Part shown: positions 55,878 to 64,000 of the stretch, one piece after another
Layout of the letters: every line of letters starts with the position of its first letter
How positions within the stretch are numbered: the first letter of the stretch is position 1
Assembly (NCBI GenBank): GCA_023052935.1
Contig: CM041292.1
Coordinates: 29,275,454-29,339,453, forward strand
Length of the DNA: 64,000 nucleotides
Origin: Piezodorus guildinii
Taxonomy: Eukaryota > Arthropoda > Insecta > Hemiptera > Pentatomidae
Direction of reading: 5' to 3'
The notes under the pieces: generated by a model
Database searches by the model: none
The model's input: only the letters and a program-made list of their open reading frames with translations
What the model was told of the DNA's origin: nothing
Program-made: the position numbers and the translations under genes

Positions 55878-56685
55878 AATAGTTCATTTAAAATTAAAAA
55901 AACAGTAACAAATCGAATAAGATAGAAACTATTGTAATATCTATAGTTTTCGAATACATATATAGCAATCATGTTTTCTTTAAATGGGAATATTTAATTA
56001 TCCGTTATCTGTACTTCACTTTAAAATAAACTTAACTAATTTTAATTTATATTTTTCATTTCTGCCGATGATTGAATATAATAGTGAATAGGCTTTATAA
56101 AATAGACGCTTTTTCCTTCTTAATTGCACTTTTCGTTACAATTAACTAAAACTCGCAAAGCGATAAACTGTAAATCAATCAGACAGAGATTTTTTAATCA
56201 TAAATGGTTTATTATTTCCAAAATACTATTTCAGGTAATAACAGCTTATACAGCTGTCCAAAAGCAATTAACAAATATTACAAGATATAAATTAATTATT
56301 TGAAACTCAAAATTTGTTTATAGGAAAATTAATAGCTCTAACGTGGGAAAAATATACAGAGATAAATATATATATTTTTTTTTTGTTTTACAATCGGTGT
56401 ACTAAATTTTAAACTCTATACAAAGTTCTCTTAATCTTCGACATGAGTTCATTTTTTTTTTTTTCTCTCTCGGTGTTATGATCCTATAACTATCTATATA
56501 TTTTTCTCTTCCTTTAAAAATAACTCCCTATATAGTTAAATAGATACAACGGGCATAAATCCTACTCCTGATCATACGATCTCTTGTCTTTTAATGGTTT
56601 TTTAGGGATTTTGGTGGCTCTATTTCATGTTCCAATATTAATTCCGTCTAAACCCATTCACTTATTCCGTACATATGTTTCTTAA
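55878..56685. other. Unassigned AT-rich sequence
   Basis: No gene or repeat family was recognised. Confidence 0.5.
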
Positions 56686-56689
56686 TATG

Positions 56690-57018
56690 ATTTTTTTTTT
56701 AATATTTATTTATTGAGATATATTACAATTTGTTTCTATATGAACATTAGTAATAGTGATATAAGATCCCATTCACCCAATATATACAGTACACAGTGAT
56801 AAAGTCAAATTATATAATATTTAAAAAAACAACAACCTATAATTGAGATAAATACAAATAAAGAAGTAATAAATACGTTAACATCATACACACAATCATA
56901 ACTTTATACAATTTGCTAAAGAAACCATAGACTGGGTCTTTTCCTGCACTTGTAGAGGGACAAGCGGAGTCCAAGAGATCCTAGCGCTTCGCTCTCAGCC
57001 GCGTCACTATTGTGACTC
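56690..57018 (-). mobile_element. Jockey-A-type 3' UTR fragment
   Basis: Starting from an antisense A-run at 56692-56700, it matches 48411-48600: AACAACCTATAATTGAGATA, CATACACACAATCATAACTT, GATCCTAGCGCTTC and CAGCCGCGTCACT. It has no ORF. Confidence 0.75.
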
Positions 57019-57850
57019 TCTTAATATGCCTATGTCTCGGAAATCACTAGTCATAATACACTTTTTTTTTTTTTTTTTTTTTTTTTTTATACCACTAAAT
57101 TTTCTAAATTGGTCCAGTTTTGACCCTAATTTGGAATTAATTTAATATTAAAGCAAAAATGGTCTTGTATAATTTTTTATCATTTACATAATTTATGTTC
57201 TATCATTTTTATATGAAATGGTCCATTCAAGACAAAATCTTAATCTGCTTTATTATATTCATTCACATTTACATTTTTTGTTTTGTTTAATTTTCAAAAA
57301 TGTTTAATATTCCAATCATATTCTGTTTATTTTGCTATTGGAGCTTACGTACTATTTTCTTATATTGGCTTGAATATTTTCAGATTCTCTAAATCTTAAT
57401 CTTAACCACTTTTTTTTTATTTATTTTTTTTATGAATATATATTTTTAGAAACAGTAATTTTGTTTCCGGAAGTCTCATAGTTCTTTAACAGGTTATTTG
57501 TAAAATTTGCGAAATATTGTGTTAGAGAACATTCACATAGCTTTGTGTTTTAAATGAAAAAGTAAACTTTTATCATGGATGGCCGTGAATTAGCTGGCAA
57601 AATGGATCGATTCTAGCTGTAGTTTCTTTACTATAAAAAAGAATGAATTCTAAACATTCCCAAATAAATCTTCATTGATAAAATCTACCTAAATAAATAC
57701 ATACGTTAATTTAAATAATAAGCGTGTTTTAGCAAAGCAATCATATATGCAGAAACAACTATTATCTGCTTGAACTATATTAGACCGCCAAATATGAATG
57801 TCAGCTATTCTCCATTCATTAAGTCGGGATTTTAAAGTTGTCAACGGTTG
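57019..57850. other. Unassigned AT-rich sequence with a T-run
   Basis: A T-run lies at 57061-57088. No gene is supported. Confidence 0.5.
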
Positions 57851-57851
57851 A

Positions 57852-58530
57852 TATACGAGGCATGTTTTTTAAGTAAGTACCGTTTTGCAAAGATATTGCA
57901 ATAATTTTATTTTTACATGAAAGCCTGTACCTTAATCTACTTTACTAGATAATTTCCATGAATTTTGAGGCACTTGTCATAACGCGGCACCAGTTTTTGA
58001 TTACCCTCCTCAAAAAATTCTGCCGCCTTTCTCGGCGTTCTCGGTCACAATGCGATACAAAAAAATACGAGAATATTGAGGAAAGCAGTCGGACAATGAT
58101 GAAATTATAAAGCGTCTGTTTTCTCTCACCTTTTCGTCCACTTTCTGAACCAAATCTTCATTAACGACCGAAGGACGCCCACTCCGTTCTTCATCATGCA
58201 CATTTGTGCGGCCATCCTTAAATGCTCTCACCCATTTCCTTACAATTCCATCACTCATAATGTTTTGTCCGTAAACTTCAACGATCTCACGATGAATATG
58301 GGCCGGTTTTACGCCTTTAGCACTAAGGTTAACAGGTCAGGCGGCAGAATTTTTTGAGGGTATTCAAAAACTGGTGCCGCGTTATGACAAGTACCTCAAA
58401 ATTCATGGAAATTATGTAAAAAGGTAGATTAAGGTACAGGCTTTCATGTAAAAATAAAATTATTGCGATATCCTTGCACGTCTTTTTTAAATTCCAAAAC
58501 GGTTTTTGCTTAAAAAACATGCCCTGTATA
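57852..58530 (-). mobile_element. Palindromic mariner M2 derivative
   Basis: The left arm (57852-58027) and right arm (58340-58530) are inverted copies of one mariner 3' end: TATACGAGGCATGTTTTTTA against TATACAGGGCATGTTTTTTA, and the coding blocks for GIQKLVPRYDK and IHGNYV in both. Between them, on the minus strand, lies the N-terminal transposase part. The element thus carries the same 3' end on both sides. Confidence 0.88.
58028..58335 (-). pseudogene. Mariner M2 transposase N-terminal fragment
   Basis: Minus strand: VKPAHIHREIVEVYGQNIMS, GIVRKWVRAFKDGRTNVHDE, RSGRPSVVNEDLVQKVDEKV and a second HTH (SSLSDCFPQYSRIFLYRIV). It ends directly in C-terminal sequence of the left arm. All catalytic residues are missing. 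The part from ATG 58258 is open to 58010. Confidence 0.88.
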
Positions 58531-58559
58531 AATATGTAGATTTTTCTAATAATTCGAAG

Positions 58560-58915
58560 TTGAAAAATTCAACTGTGGTTGAGTAGATTGTACTGTTTGA
58601 CTAGAGTTCTCACTGCCAACATTCGCTTCCGACCACCTTCAGGGTAAGATTGTCAAATATGAAGACAGTCGCAGAGGGAGTAAGCGAGGACTGAACTAAT
58701 GATTACTTAATTTGGCAGTCCTAGGCGAGGAGATGTATAATTCAGAGCTTAGTGGCGTCCTAATAACGACCCTTAAATTATTCCCCGTAGTTCCCAACTC
58801 TCTCTGTCTCTTCCAAGTTGACTAACTCCGCGGAGTGCGGTGATGGCGTACATGCCGAGAGGGTACTGATCCGCGGATCTAGTCTGCTTTCATGGATCAA
58901 TCATATGTTACTGCG
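58560..58915. other. GC-richer unassigned block
   Basis: A distinct less-AT-rich block with CTCCGCGGAGTGCGGTGATG and CCGCGGATC (two CCGCGG sites near 58829 and 58871). It matches no repeat family seen elsewhere in the window and is a candidate for host sequence. Confidence 0.3.
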
Positions 58916-59030
58916 GCTAAAATGCAAATTAGTATAAGATTTATTTTGTTATAATTATATAGTCACTTATAAATGTCTTAGAAGCAATATTTCCTTGATA
59001 ACTGTCTTTTTTGATCCATAATAACAAACA

Positions 59031-59870
59031 AAAAAAATCTGGTGCGAGGAACGAACGACTTTAACTTACCACGGCTGCTAAAATCAATTTATGATGTACA
59101 AAATAAACTTTTTTTTTTTTAAACATAATTTATTTAAATTTACAACTGTACTACATAATACAACAAGTAAATATGATAAAAGAAAAATACTTGTAGAAGA
59201 ACTACCCAATAGGAGCACTTCTGTAACTATTCTAAACTAGAAGGTCTCGAGGCCATCATCTTTTCAGATGCCTCGGAGGATTGTCAGGAATCGAGGAGGA
59301 AGCAAGGATTGAAACTAGTGGGTTAGAGTGGGAGTGGAGTTTTTCATGGAAGATTGATATCTGGTTCGGGCCAGATCAGCAACAAATGGAATATTTAGGT
59401 CTTTATGGATGAGTTGATTTGTGATTAAGTAAGGAGCGTTGAGGATTTTACGAAGGATTTCGCATTGTAAGGATTGGATATGGGAAGAAATTGATGGTTT
59501 AGTAAAGTCCCTGAAATAAACTTAAAGTTGAAAAAAAGGATAATGTTAATTTAAATAAAATGTTTATGCAGTTTTGTAAGAAACATATTATTTAAAATAA
59601 ATTATATAAAATTGATATGTGTAATAGTCAATAATAAGTTTACGCCATATTCGTCACTTTACATTACATTTTGCAAATTTTAATATAAGATAGTATTTTT
59701 TTTTTTAAATACTTAACTTTTCAATGGTACATTATACGTCTATGTTATTATATTTATGATAAAAAAAACAAAAGATATTTAAAATATATTTTTCCATTTT
59801 TTCTCCTTTATATGATTATAAATTAATGGAATCAAAACCTGATTTGAAGTTGACTACATTTTATATTCAA
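59031..59870 (-). repeat. T-repeat copy 7, with jockey-B inserted
   Basis: It begins AAAAAAATCTGGTGCGAGGA and GACTTTAACTTACCACGG, is split by the LINE fragment at 59111-59513, and continues to about 59870 (TTTTCTCCTTTATATGATTA). Confidence 0.75.
59111..59513 (-). mobile_element. Jockey-B LINE, short 3' fragment, 10-bp TSD
   Basis: It is flanked by AAATAAACTT at 59101-59110 and 59514-59523. The poly-A is antisense (59111-59120). The rest matches 7991-8420, including CAGATGCCTCGGAGGATTGT and GGTTTAGTAAAG. No frame is open. Confidence 0.88.
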
Positions 59871-59977
59871 TGCTCATAATGTGTCACGACACGACTCTGA
59901 CTTACCTCGGCTGTTAAAATCAATGTAAGAACTATTAAATAAACTTAAAGTTTTAAGGTAATTTAAAAACAATGTTT

Positions 59978-60028
59978 CATCCGATTTGCCACAGTAGAAT
60001 AAAGTGACGTTAAATAAACAAACAAAAA
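59978..60028 (+). mobile_element. SINE-1 tail remnant
   Basis: It keeps CCGATTTGCCACAGTAG, AAAGTGACGTTAAATAAAC and the AAAC-rich end only. Confidence 0.6.
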
Positions 60029-60387
60029 CAAAGTTTATTCTATTTCGTTGGAAACATATAATTGTGATTGAATAATATAGCAATGTAACATTGTTGGGTA
60101 GATGCATTTAAATAATTTAAAATTGTTAGGTATAATATTTAGTAATAAGATTATGCCCTACTTTAAAGATAGTGAATTGAAGTTACTAAGTAACTTTAGC
60201 TTTCCCACTATGTTATACATCTATGTTACTGTTGTTGTGTTCGGAAAACCGAATATTGCATTTATTTGTTAACATAAAGGCTTTTTAACCATAAAGGTTT
60301 AATATTGCATTTAAAAATATTTTTTCTCTTTTCTCCTTTAGTTAGTTATAAAATTCGTTCATACTTTTTATTTAAAGGTTTATGTTG

Positions 60388-60774
60388 GCCCTTGGGGGTC
60401 CTCCTTCCGGCCGTCTCGACGCGAAGAGGTTGTGCTCGCGCGACTTCGTATAGGACACTCTCGGTTGACCCACGGTTATCTCATAGCACGTGGACATCCA
60501 CCTCTCCGTCGATCATGTCAGGTTCCTTTCTCAGTACTCCACATCCTCACAGAATGTCGACAATATACCGCTTCACGTATTCTTTTCAACCTCCCCACCG
60601 ATCTGTCGCTTCTTCTCTCTGATTCCTCTCCTCATATAACTAACATCATTCGCTTCCTAAAGTCACACCATCTTTACTCTCAGATCTAAACTATACTCTC
60701 CCTCTACTCTTATAATTATATAACCTGTGTCTAACGGTGCAAAGGCGAACATGACCCTGGTGGTTGTCGCCTCA

Positions 60775-60806
<32 letters not shown>
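60388..60806 (+). mobile_element. I-group-like LINE 3' end, 10-bp TSD
   Basis: It is flanked by GTTTATGTTG at 60378-60387 and GTTTATATTG at 60807-60816. AATAAA is followed by an A-run of 30 (60777-60806). The coding part (about 60423-60689) decodes as EEVVLARLRIGHSRLTHGYL, then a CQVPFSVLHILTEC cysteine-histidine motif, then LFNLPTDLSLLLSD. This is the post-RNase-H tail of RNase-H-bearing LINEs. Confidence 0.9.
60423..60689 (+). pseudogene. LINE ORF2 C-terminal tail
   Basis: The in-frame C-terminal end, with stop at 60687-60689, has lost its RT and RNase H because of 5' truncation. The recognisable core is RLRIGHSRLTHGYL plus the C-x-C/H motif. The overlapping frame from 60305 is a shadow. 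Confidence 0.85.
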
Positions 60807-60810
<4 letters not shown>

Positions 60811-61010
60811 ATATTGATCCTAATAATTATATTAGGATTATTTTGATCATTAGATAAGGTTCAGTTTTTTAAATATGCAAAATTAAAGGAACTTTAAGGG
60901 GGATAAAATTTAAAATATCAGCATTTAAGCTCTTTTAGACTAACTCATAAGTAACCAGTTTGTATTAAAAATGGCTTTGTTTGTTTTTTATGTGGAGGAA
61001 TGCTGAAATT

Positions 61011-61680
61011 TAAAGTTTTTAACCTTCATTCTTTCTTTTTTTTTATGTGTAATGAAAATTGGATATATGATTATATTTTTCTCCAAAAATAACATTTCTA
61101 CTTTAATTCACGGTAAATTCTACGATATTTTGATGAAACAGGGTGAAAATATGTTGGCTGTAGGAAGAAAAGAAGTAATGATATTTTATAGTCTGATAGC
61201 TATTCAATCAAGTGTACAGATCCGGAAGATTAAAAAAAAAGAATGAAATAATTGAAAATTGTAATCCGAACAAAGCCCATAAATCTTTTAGTCATCAAAT
61301 GTGAGAGTGTTGCGACCTAATCGACCGTAAAACAAAAGGTTTTACAAACGAGAAAATGGTGTCAAAGCTAGGGTCAATTCGGTCGAAAAATATTCCAGGG
61401 GGAAGTCTCTTTTTGTATAAAATAAATCTTGGAGCAACTGTTCATGGTCGGCCGCTCACAGCGACAAATTTGGGTCCTGGAATTCCTTTGAACGAACCCC
61501 TTTGTCACTTAAAAAACAAAGGAAAGGAGAAGCGGAAGAAAAATCTTCCACGTTTGACGTTTTAGCCATCACTTTTGGAATTCCCCGCTTTTAGGAAATC
61601 TCTTAAAAGAGATTCAGCGTTTCTCACTATATTTACGGATAAGTAAAATTTAACTGAATGGATGTTGCACATGATAGCTA
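61011..61680. other. Unassigned sequence
   Basis: Frames at 61052-61246 and 61356-61565 have no recognisable domain. The second holds a mildly GC-rich stretch with GTTCATGGTCGGCCGCTCAC. No repeat identity. Confidence 0.4.
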
Positions 61681-61682
61681 GT

Positions 61683-61683
61683 A

Positions 61684-61750
<67 letters not shown>
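61683..61750. repeat. (TA)n microsatellite
   Basis: About 68 bp of TA dinucleotides. Confidence 0.95.
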
Positions 61751-61753
<3 letters not shown>

Positions 61754-62049
61754 AGTTGTATTTGTTTCCCAATCCTTTTGGTTCTTCTTTATACTCATTG
61801 CCTTTTATTTTTATGAAAGATTGTGGAAATTCTTAAAGTTTCCTGATCTTTTTGAACTGAATCCTGATTTTCGTAGATTATGAATTAATTAATTTTCTTG
61901 GCCAATTTATTTTTAGTCATCTCGTGGGTAAGCCTGTCAACCAGGGAATGGAAGTGGAAATAATAGTTTATTTGGGTGGTTGTGCGTAGATAAATGGAAT
62001 TTGTTATGCTTGTCTGAAATGTCACAATTTCCTGCTTATAATTTTCTTA

Positions 62050-62545
62050 TTCAGTTTTTCTCTTTGTACGTGTTTTTCTGAACACTATAGTTCTGTTCCG
62101 TATGTCCAGATAGGTCTGAGTACTGCGGTGTAGATTTAGGCTCTTGATTTTTAAATTTCGTGATGATTGTAGTAAAGTAGATGTGAAAGTTGTATATAAC
62201 GTTTTTTTTTTTAATTTCTTTCGATTTAATTCCTTAAGTATTTTACATGTTAGTCTTTTATCGGAAATATAGTCCGAGATATCGAATGTAGCTTTTAAAG
62301 GTACTGATGTCAATTTTCACATGTGCCTTTTCTTAGGAAGGAGTTCACGTGGCTCGATTTTGAAGCATTAATTTTAATTCTCCAATTCATAGAGTTGATG
62401 TAAAGAAATAGAAACTAAAGTAGAATCCTGCGAGAAGTATGAAGCGCTGAGTCATCAGGAAAGGTATACTCGGTGGTACAATGGTGCTCACTGACATTGG
62501 AAATGTTCAGAGAATAGAGAACAGGGCTTAACCTTATGGAAAGCT
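62050..62545 (-). mobile_element. Jockey-D: old degraded RT fragment
   Basis: Pieced through several frames, the minus strand gives SPVLYSLNISNV, TEYTFPDDSAL (catalytic YADD become F-P-D-D), NWRIKINASKSSHV, DISDYISDKRLT and RPIWTYG-like residues. Many stops and shifts show it is long dead. Confidence 0.75.
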
Positions 62546-62940
62546 CGTGCGCTGAGGAAAGAAGAAGTAAATAGAAAAATCAACCGAAACTCGAAATAAT
62601 CCTGACAAAATATAAAAATTTCGGGGAAACAGAACGTAAGTAATAGACACACTATAACATCTAAAGTTTAAATTTTTGAAAGATTAGAATTCGGCTGTGG
62701 AAGAATAATTATTTAGTTTAATGTTGGAGGTGTGTGACAACCTGCTGCCCCCTAAACTCTTTGAAGGTGATCTACCCTTTTAAAAGTGTAATACTAAGAG
62801 AAAAACTGCGGCTTAGCATATCATATATTTTGTAAACTCATAAAATATTGGGTTATAAAATAGGTTCGTAGTCTTTTGTTTATGTTAATTTCATTATAAA
62901 CTTCAGATTCTTGTAAATATGTTTAAAACAATTATACATG
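62546..62940. other. Unassigned AT-rich sequence
   Basis: Nothing recognised. Confidence 0.5.
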
Positions 62941-62944
62941 ATCT

Positions 62945-63195
62945 ATTACATGTTGCCATCTTATAGGTAACTTTTTGAATTAGGTAATCATCAACAGTTG
63001 ACCCGTGCGTTTTGCGTCTTCCAGGTAAAATTTTCTGGTTCTGAGCCGTGCAAACCACTTACATATGATGCTTTCTCCTAAGGCATCATCGACATATGCA
63101 CTTAAAATTTTGTAAACATTCTGTGCTGCGTATTTACCTTTTCAAAAATAAAAGATCATTAAATGACGAAATTGAATTTTTCTCTCTTTCATTTT
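62945..63195 (-). pseudogene. Mariner M3 transposase N-terminal remnant
   Basis: The minus strand reads KMKERKIQFRHLMIFYF, then KGKYAAQNVYKILSAYVDDA, then ICKWFARLRTRKFYLEDAKR. This is the mariner HTH region and is better preserved than the paralogue at 32240. One stop interrupts the first part. No catalytic region is nearby. Confidence 0.78.
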
Positions 63196-64000
63196 CAGCT
63201 TGTAAAATGCCACTTAAAGATAATGTATCTCGGTCGAAACCAAATCATAAAACACCTTCACCAATCACTTTTTAGAATATGTAAACCTCATTGATCAAGA
63301 AAACATGATTTTATAAACACAGAGAGGATTAACTTGAAGTATTAAAAAACGCTCCGAACTTATTTAACAGCCCAATATAAGCCCAGTATGGCTCTATCCT
63401 CATTATAGATGCCAGTATTCTCTAGCTTACTTCATGTACTAGGTGATCAGAACCCATCGCCTCAGTTATATCTCCTAAATCCTGTAATGTATTGAGGATA
63501 CTGAGGGGAGTTAGGATTGTATAATTATGGTTTTAATTAAATCAATATTGATTAGCCTATGTCGGCAAAAGTACAAAAGGGCGTGTACTTGCCCTTGGAT
63601 TCTCTAATAGGCCCCCCGGTTTCCCATGGGTCTGGGATACCAGAGACCCCTGGTAGTTTCCTACAGCGGCAGCCTACAAGAATATTAAGGGTGGTCAAAG
63701 GGTAAAAATAAGATCACAAGGGCTGTACCGACAACCGGGGGAAGTACACATGGGAAGTACCATGTCAGCCCACCCGAGGTGACGAGGATGGGAGAGAAGA
63801 TTCGTAGGGCGGTCTTATACGAACCAGGGGTGAGTCAAGTTTCATCCTCAAGAAGAGTGAGTCGGGTTCCACCTACAAGAAGAGGAGGTGGCCGTTGGGG
63901 TTCTGAGAGCAGCTGGAGGATGATGCCGAGAAAGGGGACCTAAGACTGTTTTCACCTTCGCCAGCCGGTTAAGGGTTTCAAAGTTATATCGTTATTTGTA
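63196..64000. other. Unassigned; GC-richer end from about 63560
   Basis: The last 440 bp have CCCCCCGGTTTCCCATGGG, AGACCCCTGGTAGTTTCC and two AAGAAGAG-containing near-repeats (about 63848-63862 and 63878-63890: TCAAGAAGAGTGAG and ACAAGAAGAGGAGG). Composition and the short duplication resemble a LINE 5' UTR, which would continue beyond the window. Host sequence is equally possible. Confidence 0.35.

Larger units (their letters stand above)
59880..61010 (-). repeat. T-repeat copy 8, with two nested insertions
   Basis: TCTGACTTACCTCGGCTGTT opens the copy. A SINE-1 tail (59980-60026) and an I-like LINE end (60388-60806) interrupt it. CATTTAAGCTCTTTTAGACT near 60922 belongs to the conserved middle of the family. 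Confidence 0.7.

Noticed and set aside
60305..60622. 105-codon frame overlapping the I-like LINE end
   Set aside because: The conserved residues are in the other frame (RLRIGHSRLTHG), so this one is a shadow.
61562..61798. 78-codon frame with a Tyr-Ile run
   Set aside because: It is the translation of the TA microsatellite at 61683.

Overview
The window reads as AT-rich nuclear DNA of an arthropod, most likely an insect. Evidence for this is the mix of jockey-clade LINEs, RTE-clade LINEs with a craniofacial-development-protein-2-like endonuclease, mariner transposons, tRNA-derived SINEs with long target-site duplications (TSDs), and eukaryotic microsatellites. There are no operons, Shine-Dalgarno-like starts or other prokaryotic features. 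The order cannot be decided from the sequence alone. I recognise no host protein-coding gene, rRNA or functional tRNA. Every convincing coding region belongs to a transposable element.

Layout. 0.3-3.6 kb: an RTE LINE (RTE-A) with one intact 973-codon ORF and both TSDs. 3.8-5.0 kb: a 1.2-kb nested palindrome built from SINE-1-like heads and tails. 5.8-8.7 kb: a Penelope-like hammerhead-type motif, RTE-B and jockey fragments, and remnants of all three SINE families. 10.9-11.7 kb: an internally deleted mariner. 13.2-18.9 kb: a complete jockey-clade LINE (two intact ORFs, poly-A tail, 11-bp TSD) inserted into an older dispersed repeat (T-repeat). 19.1-23.1 kb: a SINE-1, then a nearly full-length RTE-B with a perfect 15-bp TSD but two frame breaks. 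23.7-36 kb: SINE-2, SINE-3, T-repeats, a long GA microsatellite and degraded LINE and mariner pieces. 36.2-44.6 kb: RTE-B and jockey fragments, a 316-bp tandem triplication, and a 245-bp MITE trapped in a composite T-repeat. 45.6-49.9 kb: two SINE-1 copies head to head and LINE 3' ends. 51.2-52.5 kb: a hAT-type MITE with a perfect 8-bp TSD, then a complete T-repeat. 53.3-58.5 kb: the second copy of the deleted mariner and a palindromic mariner. 59-64 kb: T-repeats with nested LINE insertions, further LINE and mariner remnants, and a GC-richer unassigned end.

How the parts relate. The two intact LINEs could supply reverse transcriptase for the non-autonomous SINEs; SINE-3 ends in the same GAA-rich tail as RTE-A. 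Two mariner copies 43 kb apart share one internal deletion, so a transposase-less derivative was probably mobilised in trans. The nesting gives relative ages: T-repeats are old hosts, and the jockey, RTE-B, SINE-1 and hAT-MITE insertions are younger. The points most worth following up are the jockey element whose ORF1 and ORF2 share a frame and are separated only by TAA abutting ATG, the SINE-1 family with two conserved body hairpins, the SINE-derived palindrome, and the two unusual mariner derivatives.
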